From: Anthostomella pinea
Lineage: Eukaryota; Ascomycota; Sordariomycetes; Xylariales; Xylariaceae
DNA length: 64,000 bases
Assembly (NCBI GenBank): GCA_963556695.1
Contig: CAUWAG010000010.1
Span: 6,200,001-6,264,000, forward strand
Direction of reading: 5' to 3'
Positions 23,543 through 35,489 of the stretch are shown in pieces. The position numbers were made by a program, and so were the translations under genes. Numbering within the stretch: the stretch's first letter is position 1; every line of letters starts with the position of its first letter. The notes beneath the pieces were generated by a model, which was not told the DNA's origin, did not search any database, and worked only from the letters and a program-made list of their open reading frames with translations.

Positions 23543-25709
23543 TCAGGAGGAGCCTACCGAGCTTTGCCGTTCATGGGGTCGGCGATCCCAACGGTCGCCA
23601 TCCTGTAGCTTGAGCGAGTCCAGCCTCTTCTGGTTATCGTCTGTTACAGAGTCGGCCTCTTCCACGCGTGGCAACATAGCTGTCTTCGAAGCGGGACTGT
23701 CGCTACGGGAGATGCCATTGGATTTCCTCTTGCCGGCCTGCTCCTTGATAGCTGCCCACTTCCTCTCTCGAAGAGCTTCCCTTGCCGGAGCATTGTTCTG
23801 CTGCTCGTTATACTCATGAGAACAGTCATCGAAAAGTTGAGGGTTGATCTCCATGAACAGTTTCATGGCATTATATACCATGCCGTGAATTGTTCTGGCA
23901 TACATTAGTCTCAGTAGCTTGGGAGCTAAGTGTGTCTGACGTACCTGTTCCAATGACCCTTGGAGTTTTCGTAGAGTGGCGCGAACATGATAGGCAGGAT
24001 GATCTCCACGTTGTCGCTCACCAAGTTACAGAAGTATTCGTTATTCCAGAAGTACAGAGCCCGCTCGGCAACCTGGAAATGGGGACTCGCCACCGACTTG
24101 GCCAATTGGTGGAAAAGAGGCTCTTGAACCTTGGCGAATTCTGCGGGATCCATCACTTCGAATATGTCTTCCACCTCATTGAGGTACATGACCTCCTTCG
24201 TGCTATTGACCTTGGGCCAGTAACGAAGGAGGCCGAGAACAACTTCTTCTGTAAGCGAGGCGTCCTTTTCAAGGAATTGAACGATACAGTATGCAAGCTG
24301 CGGGTGGTACATGCTGAGGCTCTTGACCTTGTGGAGAGGGAGAAGCACACGAGTGAGGAAGAGCTTGTGCTCCTCCTTGAGAGGCAGGGCGAAGCCATTG
24401 ATAATTGACCCAAGGATCTCCAGCAGCTCCGCAACACCATTGAACCGTTCTGTTTCGTAAGTAAACTGGAAGAAGACATTGTTGATGGACCGTCGAATGA
24501 ATGATCGGAGATTCAAGAATTTGCCATAGATACGATGCAGAGTTGTCTTGAGGAAGTCCCGCTCGCGAGGATCTTCCGAGTCGAAGAGCTCTAACAGTTG
24601 AAGCACAAAGCTGTGATCGATGTAGGACTTGGCAATGTTCGTGTTGAAATCTTGGCTTTCGATGAACCTGAGGAAGAACTCATACACCACTTGGATGTGC
24701 GGCCAGGCAACTTCCAGAACAGGCTCGTCCTCTTCCGGGTCGAAAGCCTCACCCTGAGGATTCATTGGCGGAGGGATCGGTCGGAACAAGTTCTTGGAAA
24801 ACATCTCGACGACGCGAGGATACATCGGCTCAGTGATGACCTGACGATTGTTCGCAACGTAATCAAGTAGCTCGTGCAGAGCGAGACGTTTGATCTCCTT
24901 GGCCTTCATATCGGCACTAGCATCATTGAAATCAAAGATAACGTTGCATTGGTCAATCTTCTGCATGAATAGCTCTTGTCGACGGTTAGGCGGCACCTCA
25001 TGGAATCCAGGCAGCTTATCAAGGTTTCGATCAGCGGAGATATCGAATCGCGACGAATGTTGTCTCTTGGGCGTCCGAAGGCCTTCGGGGACATCCTTTG
25101 GTGTGTTTTGGAGGCGATCGAACATTGTCGACTTCTGGCCGGCTTTTGGAGGGGCAAGGTCGTGAGGCATGGTCTCGGCAGCACCCGGGGGCGGGATATG
25201 CTATGAAGAATAGTAATATTAGTTGCAGCCCTCTCAACTACCTGGAATTTCGAGATTGTAACATACAGGACCGCTGGGGCTGATGGATATGGTGGGAGGA
25301 AGCGCGCCGTGCCGCGAAGGAGTAGAAGACCCGTTTGGCGACTGGGAACCCATGCTGCTGAACCGGTCCGGAACACTGCCTTGTGCAGCTGGACTGCCTG
25401 GGCCTGGTGAAGCAGCAGAATCGCCGGCTTGTGCCCCACCGTTATTCGGGGGTAAAGGCTTGTTGCGAATATCGTTGAGGGTCGATGTCGACGACGAAGG
25501 GGTTAGGACCGGCGACTGGCCTTCTCGGCCAGAAGGTGAGGCTGTGCCGTCTTTCGAGTCCTTATTCTTCTTCGACGACTTGCCATCACTCTTGCCTCGT
25601 GAGAGCTACAAGGCGCGAAAGCAATTAGCAACGGACTAAGAAAGCTGATGAGACGGGTCGGGGTAGTAGAGTTACTTGCATTGACGATTCTGTTGCTGAA
25701 GCGCTTCAT
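23543..25709 (-). CDS. RTS1: protein phosphatase 2A regulatory subunit, B56/B' (Rts1) family
   Basis: Targets the PP2A catalytic core to substrates; in yeasts the family acts at centromeres, in stress response and in septation. Four exons on the minus strand: 25709-25680, 25605-25267, 25200-23945 and 23894-23543, giving 658 residues with consistent phases. The N-terminal 130 residues are Ser/Pro/Lys-rich and disordered. The B56 HEAT-like core follows ([94 protein letters not shown]), then a short charged tail. The first intron is best explained by a GC-AG pair (donor GCAAGT): only this joins [10 protein letters not shown] to LSRGKSDGK in phase, while the GT two bases downstream gives a frameshift. 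The other introns are GT-AG, of 66 and 50 bp. A longer spliced C-terminus ending at 23201 is possible. Confidence 0.92.
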
Positions 25710-27748
25710 CTTTGGAGGTTGTAGCCTACCACGTCACAGTGGGGTGGGAGGCCCAGCACACTGATTGACTGCCTGTCGACTGAGGTTGGAAGAGGGGCTC
25801 AAGCTGGAGACAGGTGCCTAGAAGCGTGACAATCGCGGGATTGAGCAGCACCTGAAGATTTGACGTGGTTCTGGAGGTCGAATTGACAGCAGGGCCGGCA
25901 GATGCTAGGGGTGTTTATTCACCGTCTGTTTTTAGGTGCGGAGTTGCTGGTAGTGAGGTGGACCGAATGGACTCGAGTTGGACCTCCGTCAATGGCACCA
26001 GCTCAATGATCGCGGCGACAGGGTCGGGATGGGTATATTTGAGGCTCGAGGGGTCAGACTCCGGCTTCGAAGACAGAGGACGGCAGGTAGTCGAGGTCGT
26101 TGCTGTAGTAAAGTTGGGTTGTCGTTGTGAGAGTGGAGAAACGAAGGGCCAGAGAGCCAGCGACTCCGTCGATCTCGCAGGGGCCGGACGACGGGCCAGT
26201 GACGAGTGACGAGCTGTACGGGCAACGGACTGTACCACGAGCCACAGTGCACACAGGGGTTGAAGGGCCAAGCGGTGACTGAAACTACCCTGTCAGAGCG
26301 CAATCGAAGAAGCCGTTAGTAAATATGTCCTTAATCATTGGATGTGCTGGTCATCGGAGTTGGCGATGAAGGTAGGTAATGGATGCTGTGTAAGGTGTTG
26401 CTCTGCGTCCGGTGCACTGGAGGTCGGGTAAGGTCCACGGACCACTGGTACCTCTGGAGGGGTCTGCGCAGGTACCGTTGACGATGTTCAGTGCCCGCCG
26501 GAGTGCCCTGTGGTTGGGTTCCGCGACTTGAGGGCAGAAGGGGTGGCAGGTGGCAGGTGGCAGGTGGCAGGTGGCAGGTGGCAGGTGGCAGGTGATAGGG
26601 CAGTAGGGCTAGGCGTAGTGCGAGTCTCCAGCTGCAAGAGAGCCGCCTCGCCGACTCAAGGGCAGTACGCGGGGCAGGCCGGCAATAAATTCAGGGCAAA
26701 TTCCATTGTGAGAGGATACCTAGGCGCGAGTCTAAAAATGGACGATGGGTGGTGATGGCGGCAGGACATACTTCGATTGTTCTCCTTCTGACGGCCTTGT
26801 ACGTCGGCTACCGTGTTGATCTTATTGTGCAAGCAAGCCCAAGGGAATTGAACAGTATCCGGATTTCGTGATAGGAAGCAGGGCACCAGATCAATTCAAC
26901 GGAGAAACGAGAATGAGGACTGGTCAACCTTGCGTAAATGATGAAGTGCCTTTATCACCTGGTTGGAGTGGTGATAGTCCAAGGTCCATCAATACTACCC
27001 ATCGATGTGCTTTTGGACGGACATCGGAGGCTGCAGGTGATAACCAAGTGGCGCGAGCACCACAGCAGCCACAGCAGCCACGAAATAAAAGATCAGCTGG
27101 CGGCAGCTGGGTCGGCTCGTGTACATTGCAGCTTAAGAGTCCATCTGCTGGTGAAGGTACACCTGCCTTTTCTTCCTCAAGACTGGAGGTAAGGTTACCC
27201 ATTTTGATATGAATGTCGTCTGCCACTGCTTTGTTATGTTGTTACTGACCGGCTAGTCAGGCTTTTCTGGCTTCAATATTAGTTTTTTGGTGCATTTTCT
27301 TACCCTCTGATCTTCACGTTCAGGAGTGACTGAGAACCGTCCAGGGCCATTCGCTCCAAGACTCACTTATTCAAAGGCGCGTCAATCAGCATAACGGCCA
27401 CCAGACAGTCTTCCAAACGTTGACCGAGGAGCCTACCAGCAAACCTGCTTTTACGCCCACTCATTGCATGGTCGTCAAGTTCACAAGGCTAGTCGACCCC
27501 CAATATTTTGTCGTATCCTGAGGAGTCGTTCAGCAGGATCCCTCATAGAAGCGTTACGTATGAGCGCAACCGTTTCTTTCCTCTACGTACACCAATGAGC
27601 CGACTCCACTGAGAAGAGTCGAGGCTCGAGAAACTTCAGCTCGGGACGCTTCAGCTCGGAATTGTCATTACTTGGCACACGTGGTTTCTTTAGCTGAGTA
27701 ACTTGGCCAGAGGATCCGGGCAACGAGACGTCAAAAGACAGCTCTACG
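25710..27748. other. divergent 2-kb promoter region, Rts1 / Tau95
   Basis: No gene recognised on either strand. The 5' leader of the Rts1 gene probably lies in the first few hundred bases. The stretch holds a GGTGGCA tandem repeat at 26542-26593. Frames up to 118 codons (for example near 25915-26271) lack family features. Confidence 0.45.
26542..26593 (+). repeat. 7-bp tandem repeat GGTGGCA, about 7 copies
   Basis: The word GGTGGCA is repeated head to tail without interruption from 26542 and degenerates at GGTGATAG. It lies about 0.85 kb upstream of the Rts1 start codon, in the shared upstream region. Confidence 0.92.
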
Positions 27749-29813
27749 ATGATGTCTGGTTATCACGGCAGCACCAGTGCACCTATCTTTGAGGTGCCAG
27801 AGCGCAAGATAGTTGCCGTGGAGCATCCATGCATCCTGCGCAATCTCGACAATGGCCTCAACGCGTTTGGACCAGACCCCAACTTCCGAAGAGTAAGTTT
27901 AGGCATACCAGAGTGTTATACCATACGACCTGCTTCTAACTAACTATTTATAGCTAATCGACGATGTCCCGGAACCTATGGCCTTACCTCTGTGGTTTCG
28001 GCCTGATAACCCTGCATCAAAGCCGATCATATCCCACCATGCCGCTACGAATAACGTCTTACTCAAGATCACTGTCCCTAGGCGGACAGGCCGTAAGCGT
28101 AAACGCGGGAGTGGCGACCCTTTTTCTGGCGATGTACACCTCCCGAGGCCTATGATGATGGACTCAGAAGCCAACGTGGTTGGCTCCGTGGACCGCCGCG
28201 ACTCCCCACGTTCCATCCTGCGCAAAATGCAGGATAACGTGGACAACCATGAAGTGGAAGCCATTGGGTTGATTCGAGACAGCCACCGGTACCGAGGATT
28301 GGCAGATTTCCAGTTCGCAAGTACCGACTCCCCGTTCTTGAACAAAGTCGCCGAGCATCTGCTTCCGATGAAATGTATGAACCCCCGCGACTGCATCTTC
28401 AAGTGAAACCCGAGCATGCTAACATACTCTCCAGTGTCGAAGCTGCGGGAATTCCGATTGGAACCAGGTGTGGCCACCGCACCTGGTCAGGAGATAATAC
28501 CTCCACCGCACTTTACCGACAAGGTCATCGGCTTTAATTACAACTACGAGCAGAACCCGACTATTCGTGATGACGGAGGGGAAAACGGATTGGTGAATAC
28601 GCAAGGTCGGAAACAACTCTCCTATGGCCATTTTATCCACCACAACCACTTTCCCGCACCCGAGCAACCGAAAAGGCCTCGCGATGGGAACCATGGTGTA
28701 CCAGACGCATTACTGAGCCAACTAGATGAGGCTATGGAACGTAGACCCGTCTGGACGCGCCGCTCCATACTGAACCAGGTACACGGCAAATTTGGCGAGT
28801 CAATCGTCAAAATCGCGATCCAGCTGGTTGGGTACCAATTTAGGGGCGGTCCGTGGCGGGATTCCATTGTCAAATATGGTGTAGATCCCCGAGTTGATCC
28901 GGAGCATCGACAATATCAAACTCTGTCCTTCAAGCTGGAGAGGAATATTGCGGGGAAGGCGAAAACTCCCTGGCAAACCATCAGGAAAGGCCAAACCAAG
29001 ATCCACAACAATACAGACAGGAACAGCCACTCATGGGATGGGGAGAGCTACTCTACCGATGGCAAGTTCTGGCAGGTCTGCGATATCACAGACCCTTTCA
29101 TGCTGAAGCTGATCGAGGAAGCCCCTCTGCGGACTGAGTGCGATGTGAACGAGTCAGGCTGGTTTCACAGAGGCACATGGAACAAAGTCAAAGCGGCCAT
29201 GAGAGTAAAGATGTTTGCCATCAGCAAGGGCAAGATGGGCTCGGAGGACGACAATCCGCAGAAGAAAGGCTATCTCTACAACTCCTTCCTCGCGGCCAAG
29301 CTGGCTATGTACCCGGATGTGTCTGACAAGCCATTCACGGTTGCCGTGGAAGGGCTGCTGCGACCGCTAGAAGAACTCGAAGGACGGATACGCAGCAAGC
29401 GTCGTCCAGATCTACCAAAAGCGCCTAAGCGGTGGTCTGAATCCGGCGCCGCATATTCCCCTACAAGCCCCAGAGGTGACCGCCATGGCCAAGACGAGGA
29501 TTCTGATGATTTGTTCGTCGCCAATGCGCCAAGAAGCCCCACAGGCAACCGCCATGGCCAAGACGACGAGCTCGCTCAATTTGATTCTGATGGTCTGTTT
29601 GTCGCTGATGACCAGAAAATGGACAACGCATGGGATCACATCCTCGATAGCGACTTGGACGGGGGAGATCCTGAAGCGGAAAATGATGACCAAGACGGTT
29701 ATGGTGAGGATTATGAGCAGTACGACGATGGAGAAGGTCGCATCGAAGACGGAGATGAGGACGATGGCATGGGAAATGATGGGGCGGAAGATGCTGATGG
29801 CGACGCTGACTAG
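27749..29813 (+). CDS. TFC1: transcription factor IIIC subunit 5 (Tau95/Sfc1)
   Basis: Part of the TFIIIC tau-A module that binds the A box of tRNA genes and helps recruit TFIIIB and RNA polymerase III. Three exons, 27749-27892, 27954-28374 and 28435-29813 (introns 61 and 60 bp), give 647 residues. The N-terminal triple-barrel region is marked by FEVPERKIVAVEHPCILRNL and ITVPRRTGRKRKRG. The C-terminal half holds the winged-helix-like part (RRPVWTRRSILNQVHGKFGE, VKIAIQLVGYQFRGGPWRDS) with YGVDPRVDPEHRQYQTLSFK, matching the conserved Tau95 core. The last 100 residues are very acidic (Asp/Glu/Gly), with two copies of a PRG/TGNRHGQD(E/D) phrase near 29475 and 29545. Two ATGs occur in tandem at 27749 and 27752; either may serve as start. 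Confidence 0.92.
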
Positions 29814-30362
29814 TAGAGGGTGTCTGGCTGTTTTTTGATACCCCTAACCACACAGGATGCCATGTTGCCCGGTGGTGGTGTTTTCTTTCCCCTGGTGGTC
29901 GCGCTGTAGCTATAGAGGCGGAGAACCAGATGAGGAGCTTCTGTCACATTCTATAACCCCTTTACTGATCTTACACTATGGAGAGGGTATTATCGAGTTC
30001 GTGACATCGAGTAGGGGGCACAATCTACCTAAGCGTATATATCAGCGCCAATCCATTAAGTAAATGTTTCTGGCAACATTGCATTAGCGAGGCTTTACAA
30101 GACGAACCTCGGCAAACCCCCGCAGCAATACCGAATCCCGGCCAGTGAGACGACCGAGCTCTTGGAGCTGATCCTACGTCAAGCACGACAAGGTCCCCCG
30201 AAGAGATCCCCAGATCCCAATGGCATCATGGATTTTGTACTTCCACGTTAACAAACCACCCTGACTGTCCTTTAACATTGAGCAATACCTATTATTAACT
30301 CAACCCCCACAGGATAACTCTATACATAGTGTTATATCAGCTCGACGAGCTTGGAACCGACA
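29814..30362 (+). other. intergenic region, Tau95 3' flank and SDR promoter
   Basis: 549 bp between two plus-strand genes. No open frame with family features. TATA-like words (ATACATAGTGTTATAT at about 30322-30337) lie about 30-40 bases upstream of the SDR start codon. Confidence 0.5.
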
Positions 30363-31376
30363 ATGGCTGACGAGACTGCACTCCGCGACTTCCCTTCGCT
30401 CTTCTCCCTCGAGGGCAAAGTCGCCATCGTGACGGGCGGTTCGCGAGGCCTGGGACTCAATGCTGCTTCGGCGTAAGTTGTGCTCTCTTTAAATGCCATT
30501 GCCATCACTTTGCATGATCATGGACTTCCAACCCGTGATTCCCCAGCTATCCATCCGTCTATCCCATACCACATACACTCCAACTAACCACGCTCCTTCT
30601 GTCCCAGCTTCCTCCAAGCCGGCTGCGCCAAAGTCTTCATAACATCTCGAAAGGCAAGCGCCTGCGAGGCCGCCGTCGCCCAGCTCAACGCCCTCCCCAA
30701 CCTCCGCCCCGGCGCGCTCGCCATCTCCGTGCCCGCTGACAGCAGCACAGCCGCGGGCATCGATTCGCTCGTATCCCAGGTCGCCAAGCAAACCCCCCAC
30801 GTCGACATCCTCTTCGCCAACGCGGGCGCGACGTGGGGCGAAGCCTTCGACACGCACCCGGACGCCGCCTTCTCCAAGGTCATGGACCTCAATGTCAAAG
30901 CCGTGTTCCTATCGGTACAGAAATTCGCGCCGCTCCTACAAGCCCGCGCCAGCCTCGACGACCCCAGCCGCGTCATCATCACGGCCAGCGTGGCCGGGCT
31001 GGGCGTTGGGACCTTGGGCCGGCAGGCGACGTTCGGGTACAGCGCCAGCAAGGCGGCGGTACTGCATTTGGGGCGTAACCTGGCGGTCGAGCTGGCGCCG
31101 CGCCATATTTTGGTGAACTCCATCTGTCCCGGCTTCTTTCCGACCAAGATGGCGAGCGGGCTGCTGGAGCTGACGGGCGGGCTGGAGAAGCATAGCCGCA
31201 GCAACCCGGCGGGGCGGCTGGGGAGGCCGGAGGATATCGCGGGCGTGGTGGTTTATCTGGCGAGTCGCGCCGGGGCGCATGTCAATGGGGCGGCTATTGA
31301 GATTGATGGCGGTGCGCTGTGGAGTACGGGGCAGTTGCTGGATGCCGTGGAGCCGGAGACGAAGGCGAAGCTATAG
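30363..31376 (+). CDS. short-chain dehydrogenase/reductase (classical SDR)
   Basis: NAD(P)H-dependent oxidoreductase of 292 residues in two exons (30363-30472 and 30608-31376, 135-bp intron). It has all the marks of a classical SDR: cofactor motif TGGSRGLG at 24-31, NAG at 108-110, Asn132, catalytic Ser164, and YSASK with Tyr181 and Lys185. After the active site come the PG motif (NSICPGFFPTKMAS) and a C-terminal IDGGALWSTG. The sequence resembles fungal SDRs annotated as RhlG-like or 3-oxoacyl-reductase-like. The Arg after SR at the end of beta-2 (ITSRK) favours NADPH. The substrate is unknown. The neighbours, a TFIIIC subunit and a methyltransferase, give no pathway hint. Confidence 0.93.
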
Positions 31377-31784
31377 GATCAATTCGGTTTGGATAGACGG
31401 GCAGGCCTCTGGATTTGAGACTTGTTCTGGCTCAGGCGATGTGCTCTCCTTGGCCAGAAGTCGAGCGAGAACCTGACGAGCAAGGGGATTGGTAATATAG
31501 TGTCATATATACAGACGGCAAGATGAGTACACATACTTGCTTCATCAGTCATGCGTGACTCTTCGTCTTGATTCGATTAGATGGAAATCCAATATGCTAG
31601 CAACGCCATCTAGCATGAGCCATTCTTTGCTTACCCTCCCTCTTTAACACGAGCGACTTGGTATCAATCTAAAAGAGCAAATTGCCACTCAGTCCCATGC
31701 GGCGTAAATGCGCCCCCTTGCCCCGTCCAGTTTTCCCCATCGTGTGAGCATCAGACATTCTAGCTCTTTATTTTCGTCCCATGA
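31377..31784. other. convergent intergenic region, SDR / N-methyltransferase
   Basis: 3' flanks of two facing genes. Nothing further recognised. Confidence 0.5.
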
Positions 31785-33253
31785 TCAACCTTGAAGCTTG
31801 CTCTCGTCTGCCTTGACCTCGGTATCATCCATCTTGACCTCGGCCTCGCCCTTGGTCCCATTCTCCGTCTTCACCTCCGCAGCGTCGTCCGGCTTCCGCG
31901 CAACCCAATAACTGGCGCGGTACACCGTCTGCAGCATGCTATTCGCATCCTGCACATACGGGGCATGTATCCCAGTCTGCCGCACTTCGACCACAAACCC
32001 CATCCTCTCCACCAGCGCCATGACCTCGTCGTCGGTCAGCTCGAAGCTGCCCGGGTCCGCAATGCCCAGCGAGTTGCTCTCGTCGTAGTCGCCGTCGTCG
32101 CCGTCGTAGCCGTGCTGGTGGCCCGCGATGTGGTTCTCCCAATGCCACAAGAGCGGCCCGACGTTGACCAGGACGCCGCCGGGCCGCAGGCAACGGTAGA
32201 TGACGTCGAGGTAGCGCACGAGGTTCGGCGCCGTGTCGAGGAAGAAGACGCACGCCACGGCGTCGTAGGCGCCGCGGTGCGCGTCGTCGCCGTACAGACA
32301 CAAGAAATCCGCCGCGCACATCTGCATCGACCCGACCCCAACCGTCGCCGCCAGCGTCGTCGACGGGTGGATGTCCGGCACCGCGTAGCCCTTGGACTGG
32401 TTCTCGCGGCTGCGGTGGTTCGAGAACGAGTGGATCCACGGGTGTATCGTGTGCTGGCCCGCCCGCTCCGCCGAGTTGAGGATGTACGACGACGCCAGCA
32501 GCTGGTGGTACGATATCTCGTTGCCCTCGCTCATGTAGCCCTTGCGGCAGAGGTCGAAGACTAGACGGCCGAGGCCGGCTCCGGGCACGAGGACTTTCAG
32601 GGGTCCGCGGTCCGGGTACCGCGTCTTCTCGGCCTCAAGGGCTTCGTAGATGGGCCCGTAGCAGGCGTCGCGCTCGACGGCGCCCTCGGCTGACCAGTCG
32701 CGGTAGAACTGCCGCAGCGTGCTGCGGGCTTTGTCCAGATCGTTGTACTTGGCGATCCCTGTCCATTCCTCGGGCATGGTGGGCTCCTCTTCGCCTGACA
32801 CCATGCCGAAGGAGCGTAGGCCGAACTTGACTATGATCCGGGCGAGCTCCGCGTTTTGCTCGATTGCATCGTCTACCCGGTCCAGTGTGTCCAGATATGA
32901 GAACGGGGGCTTGGCTAGCATTTGCCAGTGAGCTTGCGGAAGAGCATAGAAGGCCTGTCTGCGTAGATGCGTACAGTTCAGGTGAGCTGTCTTGGCGTAC
33001 TGGCTACATGGTGAGTGTTAGTATCATATCATGCACCAAATAAGGCATTGACGCTCAGGCCTGGTCGAGGTTCTGAACGACACCCGTAAACGGGTAGGCA
33101 CGTAAGACATCCTCGGCAGTAGAGCAGTGGTGTTACTGACCTGAAAGAATCGAGTGCGCAGAATATGACTCGGATCTCTTCAGGATCTTCGATGGTACCC
33201 TCGACACCATCCCATTGGTTGTCTTCGGCCGGGGGTAGTTCCGGTTGTTCCAT
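31785..33253 (-). CDS. N2227-like / carnosine N-methyltransferase family protein
   Basis: SAM-dependent methyltransferase related to CARNMT1, which methylates a histidine nitrogen in carnosine and some peptides; the fungal substrate is uncertain. Two exons (33253-33141 and 33003-31785, 137-bp intron) give 443 residues. The N-terminal part has the family helices (LPQAHWQMLAKPPFSYLDT, LRQFYRDWSAEG). The SAM-binding loop is KVLVPGAGLGRLVFDLCRKG, followed by the family-specific NEISYHQLLASSYILN. The motif region AVACVFFLDTAPNLVRYLD and the LRPGGVLVNVGPLLWHWENH strand and loop are as expected. The C-terminal 30 residues are Lys/Glu-rich. The splice joins ...FCALDSF to SQYAKTAHLN in phase. Confidence 0.9.
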
Positions 33254-34032
33254 GATGAGACGGTGTAGATCGGGAAGCAGCTAGGTAGGATTGTAATCAA
33301 GAGTACCTAGGCAGATTGGTGTATTGCCAAAGGCCTGGGTCTTTGACCCTCGAGTCCGGATGGTTATGAGGTGGTGGTGCTGTCAGCTCAAGAGATCTTT
33401 ACCTCCTGGTGAAATGGCAGCGTTGGAAGAAGGAATCGGGACAGTCAGCTAGCCCCAGCACACATCTTGCCTCAAGCTGCGAGCAAGTATGTTTATATGA
33501 AGGACATAGTGGATTGGCAGCTTTTAGAATTCTGGATTGGTCACTTCAGGTGTACTCTGAAGGAGGGATTTGTATTGAGAGACGTTGGACCTGGTATAAG
33601 TGGTGTGTGGTGAGCATACGGAATCAGCACGTAAAGTTACAAAAAGGTTGGGCGAGCATTGAAGTGGACCCTGCTGCCAACGCAAAGAAGCTTGGACCAC
33701 CACGTCTGACGCTTCCATCTCACATGCAGCACTCAGCACTTAGCATTCAGCACTCAGGGACTCTCTGACCTCAACACTCACATACCAGACCGTCTGAACA
33801 CCTCGGTCCGATGGAAAAAGGACAGAAGACGAAGCTTTCACTCCCACAAGATTGACATATCGTTCATTTTGTCACGTGAGGTTTTGAATCTTACTCAATT
33901 GGGATGGCTGTGCTAACATACCAAGCAGGTCTCCAGCCATCCACTCGGTGCCGTTGACGAAACAGCCATCAGGAGGGCAGCCACAGCCTACACACAGCAA
34001 TCCGATCTTGCCAAAGTCTCACTCCGGTGAAG
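33254..34032. other. divergent promoter region, methyltransferase / PAC4-like gene
   Basis: 779 bp between divergently transcribed genes. It contains a short degenerate run of CAGCACTCAG-type words near 33727-33762; no gene seen. Confidence 0.5.
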
Positions 34033-34537
34033 ATGGAAGATACAATGGAAGATCCAATGGATCATGAAGTTACCGAATGCTCAATTCCGCTGCCACGGAG
34101 TCTGGACACCAGAGTCCACATCCGCCTGCAGATCAAGTCCAAAGTCATCATCGTCTTCCTCACGACCACCACTGCAGACGAGGCAGACCAGCCGGTGCCC
34201 ATGGGGTCATTTGTCTACGCATTGCCAGACGTATGTGATCCCTACATCCCATCTCACAGATCAGGAGGCAACTGATACTCCTCCTCAGAGATACAACCCA
34301 GACCAGCCCCTCTCAACCACCATCTTCTCGGTAGAGGCGACTCTGGACTTCACCACACGTATCGCCAAGATCCTGGCCAAGAAGACTCACATGCCCGTGT
34401 ATGTGGGCAACTCTATGAGTTTTTCCAGTACCAGTCTGGGAGGCACCGAGGAGATGGAGGCATTCCTGAAGGTTGCTAAGGTTCTGACTGACAAGCTTCG
34501 GGGGATCAACATGGCAAACGGCGTTGACGCTTCATGA
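34033..34537 (+). CDS. proteasome assembly chaperone 4 (PAC4/Poc4-like)
   Basis: Small protein of 148 residues in two exons (34033-34230 and 34289-34537, 58-bp intron). The order of features fits fungal PAC4: a short acidic start, then a beta strand with VHIRLQIKSKVIIVFLTTTT, a MGSFVYALP segment, and after the splice LSTTIFSVEATLDFTTRIAK, with the closing THMPVYVGNSMSFSSTSLG strand pair and a C-terminal helix. PAC3-PAC4 heterodimers help assemble the alpha ring of the 20S proteasome. The start is the ATG at 34033; no in-frame upstream ATG lies close by. This is the last convincing intact host gene before the degenerate region. Confidence 0.8.
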
Positions 34538-34930
34538 GTAATCTGGCGGTGCTTCCAAGGACATCACGGCCTGGCATATCAACTGGTGTTATGGGTGAAA
34601 AGGGGTCTGGGCGAAGCGAAGGCTTCATGAGTGGTCATGGCAGGGCTGCTTTGGGGCCTGGTAGCACATACTAGAAGGATCCACGGATACAAGCTCACAA
34701 TTAGTGACTCTCTGTGCAAACGCTTCTAGACTTCCGCCCTCTTTCAGACGGATTGTGACTCAAAAGCAGTCACAATGTGTGACTCTAAGTCCACCATCGT
34801 TTTCATAGCTGCCCATGCGATCAATCATACCAAGCAAATGTGCCGATCTCTCATGTGATGTATATTTCATTGATACCTCGCCACCTCATGAAGAGAAGTT
34901 TATGCTGTTCAGGCTCCACTGCCCGTTCGT

Positions 34931-35110
34931 GCGGCTAAGGGGCGCACAGCCCCTTCTATCCATGCGATTAAGGGGCGCGCAGACTATTTTCCCTACGCAG
35001 TTCAGGGGCGCGCAGACCATCCCGTCCACGCGATTAAGGGGCGCGCAGCCCATTCTCCCACGCGATTAAAGGGCGCGCAGCCATCCTCCTATGTGTTTAA
35101 GGGGCACGTA
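34931..35110 (+). repeat. 33-bp minisatellite, about 6 units
   Basis: Units of 31-33 bp centred on GCGATTAAGGGGCGCGCAG follow each other with variable second halves. In one plus-strand frame they encode an 11-residue repeat (RLRGAQ followed by five variable residues), but the frame is short and not obviously a gene. The last units shrink to 32 and 31 bp, which breaks that frame. The block lies at the border between the gene-rich and degenerate parts of the window. Confidence 0.9.
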
Positions 35111-35489
35111 TGTCACTTTCAACTCAACGTCAACCAATTCCTTTCAACTTCCAGCTGCACACCAGTTGAGTCTCGCCAATAAGGTACTTAATAGGAAATA
35201 ATTCACACAACTTTTATAATTGTGTGCCTTCATAGGGTTCCATGACCTCCAACCCACACAGATATGGCATCCATCTGTCCTTGTTTTCCTATTCACAATC
35301 ACAAGGAAATTCTCAGACAAAAGTCCACATCCTTCCACAAACTTTGTTCAGGCATTGCCATCCTCAGATGTCATGCCCTTCTCAACAAGAATTTCTGTCC
35401 TCCCTCCTCTTTGACCTTCACCACCATGTATATCCTCATGAACAAAAACGCCTGGGCCGCATACTGCCCCCCTAGGCCTCACCTCCACT

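Noticed and set aside
31791..32564. 257-codon frame antisense to the methyltransferase
   Set aside because: Mirror of GC-rich coding sequence; Val/Arg/His-rich and featureless.
34931..35110. Regular short repeats as a CRISPR array
   Set aside because: Units are directly adjacent with no unique spacers and the organism is a fungus.
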